64,000 nucleotides of DNA from Cryptomeria japonica (GCF_030272615.1 NC_081413.1:332792302-332856301), one strand, 5' to 3'; shown: positions 45,404 to 57,291, counted from the first letter of the stretch. Program-made: numbers and translations. The notes: generated from the letters alone by a model not told the origin.

Positions 45404-47182
45404 TTTAAAACCCAGACTGCAGGTGGAGAATTTTCTTCAAACTGCAAGTTTTAATGATTTTCATTGTTTTGGTCTTTGTAGGGGAATTTTTGACCAATTA
45501 CATGTGCACTTTTATTTCAAATATGTTACTTGTAATTTATTTTAAATTTCCCCTTTGTTGTTTTTATCTTTTTATTGTTTTTTGGTCATTTTTAGTTAAA
45601 ATAGGGATTTTTTGGCTCAACTGCAAGTAAACTTGCAGTTTGTTCAAAAAACCCCTACTTTAATGGTTTTTACATGTAATAGGGATTTTAAATCCCCATT
45701 ACATATGTGCAAGTGTTTTTAACTTGTTGTAGGGATTTTATTTCCCTTTTACAAGTATTTTTAAACTTGTCATTTGGTTCAAAAAACCTGATTTTGGCTT
45801 GACGAGTGAAAAAGTAAAAAAATAAAACTTGTAGTTTGCTCCAAAAAACTTGAATTTGCCTTGTAAGTGAAAAAGTGAAAAATAAAACTTGCTATTTGGT
45901 TCAAAAAACCCGATTTTGGCCTAGTGAGTGAAAAAGTGCATTTTAGAACTTGTCATTTGTTCTAAAAAACCCGATTTTCATTCCCTTATGCATTTCGAAC
46001 TTGTCTTTTGCTCCAAGAAACCCGAAATGCAAGGGAAAAAACGATTTTTGACCATTTCAAGGCAAATTTTGTGGAGAAATTGTTGGAGGAAGGAGGCGTT
46101 TTGGTTTGCCATCCTATCTTCATGCATTCTTGGACATCTTTCACGCCATTTGGAGGATACATTTGCTGGTTTTTTTGCCCTAAATCAGCAACCACGTTTT
46201 TCTTTAATGCCACATTTTGAGGGGTTAAATCTTTAACAAACTGCAAACTCCTAAATCGTTTTGCCCTTTCTCACCTAGGCGTGGAGTTTGGGAGGAGTTT
46301 TAAGCCATTTAATGATGCCCTCCAAATATGCAACAAGTGCCACGTTTTTTCCTCCACGTGAATCATTATGGCTGCATTTTAGAAGTGTTAAATGCCACGC
46401 ATCTTCAAGAACATGGATCGTTTTAGCTTGAAGTACCAAGGCGTTGAGGTTTAAGAAGCATTCAAGCATTTTCCATGACATTTTGCTCTTGCTTGGTGCC
46501 ACGTTTTTCCATATAAGACATTTTTGCAAAAAACGTGATAAGGGTTTGGTATTCCGGATTGCTCCTTTTCACCGGTTTTGCTTCTTCATTTCAAGAATTG
46601 TTGCATTGTTGGAGAAGCATTTTGCATTTTTAAGAAAGGTATGTTTTTCTTCCTTTCTTCTTTTCATTTTATTATTTTCTTGTTTTCTTTATTTTTCGTT
46701 ATTAGTTACATCATTTTTTTTTTTTTGGAAATTTTTGTTCTTCCCCAAAAAATTTGGTTTTCATGAAAGAAATCTTCCCCTTGAAATGCAATTGTTGAAT
46801 TGCATTGTTCTTCTCAAAATTCCCTCTTAACTTGTATTCGGGATTTTTAATCTCAATTACAAGTTCGCTGGAAATTTTTGTCCTTCCGCTACAATTAAGG
46901 AATTTAATTATTTTTGGTTAAAATTCCAAGCTTGAAAAGTGTGAAATACACCTCCCTTGCAAATTCGGGTTTTAAAAACTGGATTACATGTTGAAGAGTT
47001 CTTCCCATTTTCATAAAAATGACTTTCCCGGATATTCCCGTTTCTATATATTCACGTTCCCCATATTCGTACTTTCCATTTCCATCATTTCCCGCAAGTC
47101 AGAATCTCATTTTTCATCCATTTCTCCATTTTCGAATTTACAAGTGTACTTGTATTCGGGTTTTAAAACCTCGATTGCATGT
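45404..47182 (+). repeat. Dyad-repeat array in the leader of element C
   Basis: At least six imperfect inverted repeats of about 35-57 bp share the plan ACTTG...GGGWTTTTAAAWCCC...CAAGT: 45602-45658, 45671-45708, 45721-45756, 46830-46864, 46957-46990 and 47148-47182. Arms within a unit match better than units match each other. They could fold as hairpins in RNA or DNA. Confidence 0.75.
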
Positions 47183-47334
47183 ATGTCCTTTCCAACTTGT
47201 ATACTTGCGAAAATTTTCCCAAGATCCGAAATTGGTCAAAGTCAAGATTTTCCCGTTTTTCCATATCTCCCCTCTTCCTCTCACAAAACCGTAAAATTCA
47301 AAGATCAAAGTTTTACCCATTTAAAGAAGGAAGA

Positions 47335-50300
47335 ATGATATTTGCAGCTGATTATGATGTTGCCTTAACTCTTTTAAGTCTTCATCACAGCATTCCAGGT
47401 TCACAATCAATGTCAGATTCGCCGGTATTGCCAACTCCAAAGAAAATGAAATACAAATATGATAAATACCAGAATGAGGTTGCACCTTTCCAGGTTTCTT
47501 CTCCTTTGGATCGCATCAGGGACACGAAAACAGGGCACGTTGATATGGCAGAATTCATTCACAGGGTAGAAGATCCACAGGATAACAACTTGCAGCGGCT
47601 GTTGGACAGCCATATCCATCATGCATCTTCTTTCCCAGTGGCTGCCCTAGAACCTGAGTTCATTCTTGCATGCGCCCATCATTTTGACAAAGAGTCAAGA
47701 GTCATCAAAAATGATGATGGTGAAGCTATAATTCGTCTTGATGCAGATACAATCGAGAAGGTCTTCAAAATACCTCCTGCACCTGTTTATATGGAAATCA
47801 CCAAAGAAAGTGCAGCAGAGTATTATGTGAAAAGGGAAAAAGATTGCAAGCCACACATCAATAGATGGATCCAAGAGCCTCGTCCTTCCTTCTCAAGATG
47901 GGCAAAGTTGTACCGTTGTGATTTCAAGTGGGAGATAGGAGACACCATCACTCTTCTGAGCAGGATGATGGGCCTTGAGCACTCTAATGTCTTTGAGCCA
48001 TGGATGTATCAATTCATTATGTTCATACGGCAGTCGCATCACATTTCATGGGGTGAAATCATCAGCGATGCTTTGTGCGAACAACTTGCAGCAGTTCCTA
48101 CCACTATGACCTTCTTCATGAATTCTTATTTGGTATATTTAGCAGCGTCACTTAGACACTTTCCAGGTCTTTCTACCAAGGGTGATCGCTCGCTTATACT
48201 AGTTTGGGAATATTATGATCAGTTGCCATTGAAACCTAGCAAACTGCATTTCAGAAGAGTCCAAGATGCATTCTTCGGATATTTCATGTGTCAGTTTGAC
48301 GTGGATCTCAGAAACAAAAGAGTATCAGATGAGGCATGAGTCTAGGTGTCTGAGTATGGGTGTTTATTCCTGCAATTTCCCACCTTCACCTATCTGAGGA
48401 TTGGATGCTATGATGGACAGCCATACATGCTTCCAAGATACCCAACCGATAAGATAATTCTTATGGAGTTGGGATGACAGATCATGGCTGTTCATACTTT
48501 TCAGTCTGCTAGACACAAGGTTGGAATGGGGATCTCTAGCACAAACCCATTGAAAATTAGTCGATACTCCCTTGTCACATCTGTGAAGGCTAAGGCCATG
48601 GAGGTTGAATTGCAGGAAATCAAGCTTAAGAGGTTCAAACCTAGAGCTGATTTTGATTATAGAGGTATGAAGGAGAAGATCAAGAAATCCTTTGTGCATG
48701 TTCATCGCATTGAAGACATCTGGGTAGATCTCCGCATGGAAGTCGAAGTTCTGAAGATGGATTACTGCAGGCTCACTATTGAGCAAATTGTTGACTTGAA
48801 CTTGGCGGATATCCCACAAGGGACGATCGATGACGGGCATATACTTGATCCTGAATACATTTCACGAAGGGTTGAGGAAGCTCCACTTCCTTTGATCCAA
48901 TGGTCACACAAGGAGTGCGTCTCCATCCTTGACAGATTTCAGCCTATCTTGGCCAACACTAACGCATGGCTGAAAAGTAATGCTGTTAGACTTATCAAAA
49001 TTAAGGTTGGTAACGAAGATGATTCTACAGGGCCTCTTGGATGGAAGTCTGAGATTCAGATTGATAACAAAGAGGGTGCTTCATCTTCAGGTACAAGGAT
49101 CAAGTTACGAGTTAGTCGTGCAGTAGTGCTTCCTCCTGAGGAGACGACTACTCGTGGGAAGGAGAAATCACGGTTCCATGTTTGGGTGATCGATCTAGAT
49201 AATCCAGAAGAGGGGCAGCAATCTGACGATGCGCCTAGATCTCCAGTTTCAGACTCGCCTCACGAGGTCATTCCTCCAGTTTCCATTGAGACGCCTCTTT
49301 CTCCTCTTGATTTGCTCATAGATGAGTCTCCTCAGAATGCAGTTCCCATTTCAGCATACGAGCCTTCTCCTGATCAACAACGAGAAAGTGTGTTGAAAGT
49401 TCCTGAAGATAATCCCACTTGCATTCAGTTATCAGAAATTGATACTTCCACTTCTCGTTTTGAAGAATTCATGAGGCAATCTTCATATCCATTCGTAACT
49501 GAGCAAACGGTGGTCGCTATTCAAACAGATATTCCTCCTAGGGTGACCACGGTAATTCAAACAGAAACTGCTTCTCCTTTGCCTACAGCTGCTACTGGAA
49601 GTGAGTTGATGACTTTGCCTCCATGGCTTAGTTCTTTCACCCCGAAAAGAAAGAAGCAAGAGATCTCACCTGATGCCTTTGACTACCAGCAACTCAAACA
49701 GTCCAGATCCAAAGTTGCTAAGAAGGCGAAGACTATCTCTAGGGTAACTGTTGATAGCAACAAGATGAAAGTAGCTGAAATTGTGGAACCTATTGCAGAT
49801 AAACCACTTGATGAAATGTCAGCTGCTGATTATAAGGTCACAAGGGTAGAATTGGGCAAGCAAACACATGAGGTCATTAAACATGATGGTCATTTTTCTG
49901 TTGCTTCACTAGTGCAGAGGTGTGACGATCTCCTTGCAAAGAAAGACAAGCTAGAAGAAGAAAACCGACAGCTCATGGCAGCCATTCATAAAATCACAAA
50001 ACCTGCTGCTGAAGGGAGTAACTCCATAGGTTCTTCTGGTTCCCAAGAATCGATTCGTGGAGTGGAAAGGGCTGCTCAGAAAGTACAAGCACTGGATTCT
50101 TGGGTTGATCAGCTTCATGATCAATGTGTACAAGTGGTAAAAGACATTTTTCAAATAATGTCTAAGTTGGAAACCATTGAGGAGAAACTGGATCAGACTT
50201 CTAACACTTTCAAAAAGAATCTGGAAAGTGTTGAGAAAAGTCTGGCAATCTGGCGTACCATGCCCCAACAACAGCTGAGCATTTTGCAGGAGCACGCCAT

Positions 50301-50745
50301 CATCTCTTCTAGGGTCATGTACTTGGAATTTGAGGAACTCATGGAAAAGAAGACCCTTGTTCTTAAATCCCTCATTGAGGAGATCAGTGATGCAAGGAGA
50401 TTCCGGGATGAAGTCTATCGAGGTATTGTCTCACATTGTGAAAGGGCCTCTTGCAATATAGTAAGTCGGGATGGAGAGCTTATTCTAGAAGAAGAGGTTC
50501 TTGCTGATTTACAGATGAGGATTCATAGTGAATGGAGGAGTGAACAATTCTTGGCAGCTTCAATTCAATCATTAACGAAACACCAAGCCTTTTTGCATGA
50601 GATCCAGTCTATCCTGGATAAAGACAATTCCGCACTCCTCCGCTGTCACGACACTATTGTGAAGACTATGGTTGTTGCTAAGAACACCCATGAACCGAAT
50701 CCTGAGGAACTACAAGCGAGCATCCGGAAATTTCAAAGATTCTAG
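47335..50745 (+). pseudogene. Long-ORF protein of element C (about 1136 codons, unknown function)
   Basis: The ATG at 47335 is the start shared with B and D; an in-frame ATG at 47179 is an alternative. The frame is open to 50745 except for TGA 48337-48339, TAG 48343-48345 and TGA 48475-48477. Layout: residues about 1-50 with A-A-D-Y-D-V-A-L and S-M-S-D; about 50-470 a conserved globular region (F-D-K-E-S-R-V-I-K-N, H-I-S-W-G-E-I-I-S-D-A-L-C-E, G-Q-P-Y-M-L-P-R-Y-P-T-D); about 480-570 D-F-D-Y-R-G-M-K-E-K; then an acidic Pro/Ser linker, basic patch K-R-K-K-Q-E-I, and heptad-rich coiled coils to the end. No polymerase, integrase, protease or transposase signature. It could be a captured host gene or an accessory retroelement protein. 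Confidence 0.78.
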
Positions 50746-51878
50746 TCTTCACAAAATGCAACTTAAGTATTTTTCAACACTTAGTTGAATTTTCCCTCTT
50801 TTGTAATCTTTAGTTGTAATTTTGTTTTGACAAGTTACATGTAAAAGTATTTTTGTAAAACGCAAGTTACACATTACTTGCACTTTTGTAATTACATGTA
50901 AGGCAACTACAAGTTGTGTACGATTAGGACTGTAGTTAGAATAAGTCTTAGTTAGTTAGAGTAACTCTTAGTTAGTTAATGAAGTCTCAGTTATTTATTG
51001 AATGAGTCTTGATGGTTGAGAGAATCTCTCAAGTTAGTTAGGATCCTCCCACCTTTTTCTCAAGGCTTCTCTTCTATAAATACTTGAGAGGTCCATTGTA
51101 AATATATCTTTTTGGAAAGCAAGCAAAAACTCTGCCAAATTTACAGCAAGAAGTCTTTGAGCTTATGTATGTGGATTGAAAGTTTTTGAAGAATAATAAA
51201 GAAGGATTACTCAAGTTTTAAGTCTTTTAGCTATATGTTTGAGTTTGAATCTTTTATTTCTTCTATGCCAAGTGTTTCTAAAGGAGCTTAGTCCAATTTG
51301 ATTTGAAGTCTTTGAGCTGCAAGTAGAGAAGATTAATTAAAATAGGAAAATCTCTAGAAGGAGCAGCAAGTCTTTGAGCTTGCATCTATTCTTGAGGAAA
51401 ATTACTGTTTGATAAGAAATAGCAGCAAGTCTTTGAGCTTGCATTAGTTCTTCTCTTTGTGTTAAAAGAATAGATTATTCCAGTCTTTGAGCTGTTATCT
51501 TTTATTCATTGTAAAAATTTAATATAGCAAAAGGTAGATAGGACTTCCAATAGTCAAGTCTTTTAGCTTGATATTGCTGTCCTGTCTCGAAGGAAGTGAC
51601 GGAAGTCTTTGCGCTTTCAGGAAACTTCATTTCCTTTCTCTTATTTTACTTGGAAGTGGTTACTGCTGTTATTCAATCGCTATCCTTTTCTGTGAAGAGA
51701 AAAGGATATTGTCTTTCTTGAAAAAAGAAGAAAGATTGTTGTCCCATCCCATTTTATTTTCCAAGTTGTAGTTAGATAGGGGGAGCCTTCCGTTAATTAG
51801 GAGAGTTTTTACTCGTGTGCTTTGGTTGAAACCACAATTTTGTATATTTCCCCAAGTGTACAAAATTTTCAACCAACA
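50746..51878 (+). promoter_or_regulatory. 3' region of element C: TATA box and eight AAGTCTTTGAGCTTG-like motifs
   Basis: TATAAATA at 51075-51082 is followed by motif copies near 51151, 51220, 51306, 51368, 51426, 51483, 51557 and 51603 (spacing about 45-85 bp), then a hairpin-like TATCCTTTTCTGTGAAGAGAAAAGGATA around 51681-51708 and the CCAACA end. About 800 bp separates TATA from the terminus, as in A and B. The plan resembles U3/R/U5 of an LTR. Confidence 0.65.
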
Positions 51879-53769
51879 TGCACGAGCTTTCTAGGGTTTA
51901 TCAGGAGGGAATTCTTTAGTTCTGCTTATGGTTTCCTTCTAGTTTCCAACTTTTTTTTAGTTAGGGTTTTGTTGTTTGGATGATGTAGTTCTACTGAGCT
52001 TTCCAAGCTCTCTCTTTGGGTGCGAAGATCATGTTTTGCAGAGCAGTATTTCTTGACTTACTATTTTTAGTAAGTGGCTATGTTCATCATTTCTATTTTT
52101 AGCAGCCTCAGATAGGGTCCTGACTCAGCACAGTTCAGTGGTCTTCATCGCACAACTTCATCCTTGATTTTGGTATTGATTAGTATTGGAGTTATAAGTT
52201 CTTTAATTAAATATTAATTCCTTATCCTAAGGTTTAATATTTAATTATTTTATTACTGATTATTTGTATTGTGGGCAACTTAGGGGAAAATATTTATCTG
52301 CCATCTATATTGTTATTTTCCTAAGTTAGGCGTTGAAATTTGAAGAATGCCTTAAGTTATTGTTTGAGGACTTAGGCAAGTTCGAACTTGTCTAGTTATT
52401 GATTAAAGACAACCTGGGTGCCCACTTTGGTAATGAAATGAAATGTAAATTGGACGCCATGTGATAGCGAAATGAAATGCAATGAGATTTGGGTGAATTT
52501 GGAAGCAATTAGATTTGAATTTCAGAGGGAAAAATCTATAAATACAGGTGCTTGGCCTCTCATTTGGTATCTTATGAAATTGCATTGTTATGCTACCAGT
52601 TTGGCGATTGAAATCTGAGCTTCGAAGTGTGGCTTCCTATCTAAGTTTTAGTTTCGTACTTGGGAGATAGTACCTAGCTGTGTTTCTTGTATTTCCAGAG
52701 TTGTTAGAGAGTGTTTTGCAGATTGTGGAGTGTTTTTGTGTGGTTTTGGAGTGTTTTCTTGCTGCTGGTCGCGGAGTTGCTGAAACTGAATTTCATTCAT
52801 ACCTCTTGGCCGAGTGAACCAATTATTCAAGGTATTGGCTCTATCGAATCGTGGTACAAAGGTGATATTGTCTACAAATTTATAGCTGCTGGTTTGGAGA
52901 GATGGAATTTTAAGAGAAAATCGTACCACCTAGCTGGTCGTACCATTCAAAAGGTGCATTGGGATGCGTGCTGCTGTTTGGAGGTGTCTAGATTGCAGTT
53001 TCGGTGATCTAGAATCATCGTCTAGGTTATACCTTCCATTTGCATTTGACTTGGTGTGTTTCAGTCTTAGTTTGAGTGAGTTATGATCTTTTTGGTATTG
53101 CCGGTTGAGAATAATTATGTGTATTGACTTCAGATTTTCAGTTCAGCAGTAGTGGCTTATGTGAGTTATTTTGATGGTTATTCATTGTAATCTGTATTGG
53201 ATATCATCTGGAATCTTCTCCTTCTATTTTGTAAGGTTAAGTAGTAGTACTACTAACCATTTCTAGAATGTTGCTTGCCCACTGCATAAGTGGAAGATTC
53301 TGGCTTAACTGCCTTCTTGCTTTATAATTCAGTTATGAAGTTCAATCCTCCCACTGAGTAAGTGGTTGAGTTATTTTATGTTTGTAATGGTCCTCCCACT
53401 GAATAAGCGGTCAAGTTGAGCTTTTGATGTGATTCAGTCCTTCCGCTGAAACATTGCAGTTGAGTGATTTGTGTCTTGGTGTGTTGTTTTCTTGACTGGT
53501 TTACCGCCAAGTTTCTTGTTTACCTACTGGATAAGCGGAAGGGGCTGGCTTGCCACCCATTATTGTATTCATCTTTCAGTTGGTTTATTGTGCTAACAAT
53601 TCCCGGAACACCGTATGCTCTCACCCTCTTAGATTGGGCTCTCGGTGAACAAAAGGTGAAAGGGTTCCTTTCAGTTATTCTGGATTATTTCTCTAACCTT
53701 GACGAGTTACTGTGTTTGCTTTCTAAATCTTATTGCAAAAATTAAAAAAATTTATTGGGGATATTACAG

Positions 53770-53781
53770 TGGTATCAGAGC
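53770..53781 (+). other. E3 primer-binding site
   Basis: Perfect TGGTATCAGAGC, complementary to the 3' end of initiator-methionine tRNA, two bases after the LTR end. Confidence 0.9.
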
Positions 53782-53826
53782 TGGTTTTCCTACCAGCTCG
53801 TGAATTCAGAATGATTAGAGTTCTCC

Positions 53827-54231
53827 ATGATTGACAAAGATGTCCATTACTACAAGAAAGAATAAAGAAGACAACAGTGTCAGTTTCTTGCAGTGTCAAT
53901 AGAGGAAACCTTTTCAGAGGTTTTGAGAAACAAAGAGAAAGTAGTTGATTAAGTGGATTCAGTGGCAGAGAGAATATTTGGTCAGAATGATGCAAATGTG
54001 GCTGTGGAAAGAGTCGAGAAGAAGTTTGACACCATGATGAACATGATCTCCCAGTTGCTAGCTACTATGACTCAGAATCCTAGTGGAGGTCATAATCAAA
54101 ATCAAAACACCAATGATCACAATGCTAGCACCTCTAACAATCTAGGAGGTAATGGGAATGCTAGCAATCATAGCAGTAACAATGGTGGAATGCCGGTTGG
54201 TTCGATGTCAAGACCCTTGCAGTCTGTTTTC
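53827..54231 (+). pseudogene. E3 gag, amino-terminal part
   Basis: The ATG at 53827 starts a frame parallel to E1 gag (29392): E-E-T-F-S-E-V-L-R-N-K-E-K, V-E-K-K-F-D-T-M-M-N-M-I-S-Q-L-L-A, then an Asn/Ser/Gly-rich linker (N-N-L-G-G-N-G-N). In-frame stops occur at about 53863 and 53950. It is cut at 54232 by an LTR-like insertion and resumes at 56388. Confidence 0.75.
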
Positions 54232-56387
54232 TGTAATGTCCCCTTAAGTTAACACTTAGGAAATAGGGACAATTAACTTGCAAAATCAATTGCAAGAGAC
54301 TTCTCTCCTTAAAGTCTTACTTAACACTAAGAATGACGATCTATGATACCATTTATGAATGTTAATATTATATATTTGATGACAATATCACTGCTATCAC
54401 TAATTTGACAATTGGATATATGCAAGGTGATTAAGTCTATATATATAGAGAATACCAAGATTATCTTGATAATATGTATAATCTGCAAATGACAATATAT
54501 AGATTGGATATTGATCTCTGCTATATTTAATATGATTTTAGGGGTTATGCAAAGTTAAGATATTCCAATCTATAGATTTTATGAAGTTATGCAATGAATC
54601 TCCTTCCGACTTGCTGAATTGTCTTTGAGAATATGCAAGGGCATTTTGTGTTGTTTCTGAATATCACTTTTGAATTATGCAACCTGATTATGCCAAAGGC
54701 AAAATGCTCTAATGAGCAGATCCAAATAAGATACAAGAATAAACAAAGACAAATTCAATTATTCTCTGATTTGCGGGTTGATACTCTTTTATATTTATTG
54801 GAGCAAATGGTTGTATCTTCTTGAAATGGCTAAACCGATTCTCTAATTCAATCGCACTCTTCCTTTAATTAGTGATCACAGGCAACTTTAACTGATAATT
54901 AATATTCCCTAAGGTTGGCGACTCTTGTATTTGCCAAGTCATTAATTTCTTTATTGCTGTTGACATTAGTTGTTACTACTGTGTAATGTCCCTCTTCGGA
55001 TTCTAACCTTTAATTTTCTACAATATGATGGGTCTGAATTCTGCAATAAATATTGGTTCCCAATACAATGGTTGGTCAATTAGTTATCAATATGCAAATA
55101 TAGAAATTCTTGAGGGAGAGGTTGCTATCACAAGTCTGCAACTCGATAATGTCTATATGTATAGTGTTCTCAATGGATATGAATTAATAATATTTTAAGT
55201 CTATTTCATTATATACCACTGTTCTGATCATGTGTGCACATCTGATTATATTTTGTACTAAGCTTGTTCTGGATATTGGACTAATGTCGAATTATATCTC
55301 ATCGTTGCTTTGTTGGGCTATGCACATTGCCTCCGTGACACTAGAATATGAACATATAGTAACCCAGTGTTGTGCCAACCCTGGATGAGCAGGCTCTCGA
55401 CTAATATTGTCTGTCCCATAATCACTGTGGCTAGAATGCTTTCTGAGCCTATGCCTTCAGTAGTAAGTCTACGTTGATCTATGATGTCACATCTATGTTC
55501 TTAAATCCCGCTATATTCCTTGCTCAGTATATTACTCCTCTTAAGTATTTGGGGATCCGAATGGTTGCATCCTTTCGTTATATCCCTGAATCGTATCTTT
55601 TGGGTTTACGGAGTCATTAATCTAGTCGCATTCGTATTTCCTCATGACTACGTATGATCTAGACAAATTGTGTCTTGCTAATTAATTGTTGCTAATCTGT
55701 CCCTATTTGACCCTGCCTACGTTCTACGATCATGAATCCCGACAGCAAGGACTTGCGTGATTCGGTCTTCCGTAGGTTGTGATTGCCGATGACATCGTGG
55801 TGGATTCTACGTAGTGATTGATTTCGCATCGCATATTGTCCTTTTTAGCGATGATCATGGTTAGGAAGTTAAGGGTAGTGTCAATGCAATGTATATATTT
55901 ATGTCTGTGTGCTATGTCTTCTTCAACTTTGTCTCTTCTCAAAGACTTCACGAAGTTGATCAATTGCTTGTGGAGTGGGGACATGACATGAAGGGCGAAA
56001 TCAAAATGCGTAAGTTTAAAAGACACGAACTCTATTTCATGGCTTTACCACTTTATCTTAGTCTCTATGTTTCATAGTTATCTTTACTCGTATGCACTTA
56101 TCGGATATTTATTTTATCATTATTTATTTATATTACTTATATTATTATTATTTGATAAATATGAATTTAATATTAAGCAATATAAAATTTATATTAAATC
56201 TTATTTGTTATAAATAATGATCATATATAACATAAATAATAATCATAACAAATAATAATAAACATTAATACTTATATATTAGAGGAAAATCGTGAAGTCT
56301 CATAAATGAGATGATTTTCCAATATTATTAAATGTTTTAATTATCGTATTTATTTAATCACAATAATCCAAAAGAGGGGTTATTCCA
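54232..56387 (+). mobile_element. LTR-like insertion in E3 gag (about 2.15 kb)
   Basis: It starts TGTAATGTCCCC like the local Gypsy LTRs and interrupts the gag frame. A second TGTAATGTCCCTC start lies at 54982, so it may be two LTR pieces. The right edge (GAGGGGTTATTCC, about 56387) lacks a clean CA end and the expected TTTTC duplication, so the junction has probably suffered a small deletion. 56100-56300 is extremely AT-rich. No coding sequence is supported inside. Confidence 0.6.
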
Positions 56388-57291
56388 AGGGAAGCATCGC
56401 CACCTGAAGTTGAAGTCCTCGTGGTTGACGAGATACGAGCTTGTTACACGGAGTATGTATCACTCCTTGCGGAGATTAGAAATATTTTTTCTCTTGACTA
56501 GTTTATGAATCATAAGAAGAGGAGAGGAGAAAGGGGATACACAATGAGTGCTGCAAAATCCAAACGTTTGGATAGGAAGGCTGTCTTGACATATGAAGAA
56601 TGTGTGACAAAGCCTCAAGATACTCCCTCAAACTTGCATGAAATTAGAAATAATGATGATTGGTTTTGTGGAAAGAACAAAACAACAATTTTGAAGCCTA
56701 ATTCAGATTCAGTCAATGTTGGTCTTGAGACCAATGAGTTCAAGAATGAAGAGCATGATGTAGATATGTAGGTTAGAACCAATGAAGATGATTTAATTCC
56801 TGAGAGGAAATCAGACTTATCTTCACATGAGGCTGATTTTAAGAATGAAGTTAGTCATCTAGGTGAATTGGATCCTCACAACACCACTGAAAGTGATGAT
56901 AAGGATGCACAAGAGCGCTGGGACAACTATGGGATCAGTGTTGACAAGTATTATGATTCTGATTTAGATCTTGACCATAGTGGCAGTTCACTTGTTACCC
57001 TAGATCAGAATTGGATAACATCCAATAACCCATTGTATGAGATAGAAGATGGAGTATCACTTGGCTGAATTTCCCTTTGATCTAGATGAGGCTCATGAAA
57101 CAGATTGTGTTGTAAACTATGATGAGATAGTTAAGGAGGTTCTCGGAAAAGAGATAGTTCATGACACATGTTGGAAAATGGAAGCAACTGAACCTGCATA
57201 TGATTCTTACTTTCACTTCAATGAGACAGGAGGATTTTGGTTTGACCTTCTGAACAAGCTTATTCCCTTTGACTCTAATATTGTTGCTACC
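56388..57291 (+). pseudogene. E3 gag continuation fused to an acidic ORF
   Basis: The first ~40 residues continue the gag region seen in E1 at 34843-34980 (P-E-V-E, D-E-I-R, Y-V-S-L-L-A-E-I-R-N-I; then a TAG; F-M-N-H-K-K-R). Instead of the Gag domain and pol, an acidic low-complexity ORF follows (E-S-D-D-K-D-A-Q-E, Y-Y-D-S-D-L-D-L-D-H), with a TAG at 56769-56771 and a frameshift near 57060. It runs to 57291, where element G starts. E3 is therefore, like N1, probably non-autonomous. Confidence 0.65.

Larger units (their letters stand above)
45193..51878 (+). mobile_element. Element C of the long-ORF family (6686 bp, TSD TGCAC)
   Basis: It begins TGTTGTCCTC, ends CAACCAACA, and has TSD TGCAC at 45188-45192 and 51879-51883. 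Parts: leader with dyad array (45193-47334), ORF (47335-50745), 3' region with TATA and repeated motif (50746-51878). Its first and last kilobases are not similar, so it has no LTRs of its own. The only terminal symmetry is TGTTG/CAACA. Confidence 0.93.
45079..53768 (+). mobile_element. E3 5' LTR, interrupted by element C
   Basis: It begins TGTAATATCCCC at 45079 in E2, is cut at TGCAC by element C (45193-51878), resumes after 51883 and ends GGGGATATTACA at 53768 beside a perfect PBS. Net length is about 2.0 kb. TATA box CTATAAATAC is at 52536-52545. Leader stem-loops lie near 53277, 53350, 53396, 53446 and 53523. The E3 3' LTR is not in the window. Confidence 0.88.

Noticed and set aside
47335-50745. 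Calling the long ORF a plant mobile domain (aminotransferase-like) protein or a Gag
   Set aside because: There is only a vague likeness (a helix-rich region and a R-L-D-A-D-T-I-E-K-V-F-K-I-P-like stretch). No zinc knuckle or diagnostic motif could be verified without a profile search.
45193-51878. Classifying A/B/C as a cut-and-paste DNA transposon
   Set aside because: Terminal inverted symmetry is only TGTTG/CAACA, with no longer inverted repeats or transposase. A 5-bp TSD, TG...CA ends and a TATA box near the 3' end fit LTR biology better.
54232-56387. A complete solo LTR with matching TSD
   Set aside because: The left start is convincing, but the right junction has neither a clear CA end nor the TTTTC duplication, and a second LTR start lies at 54982.
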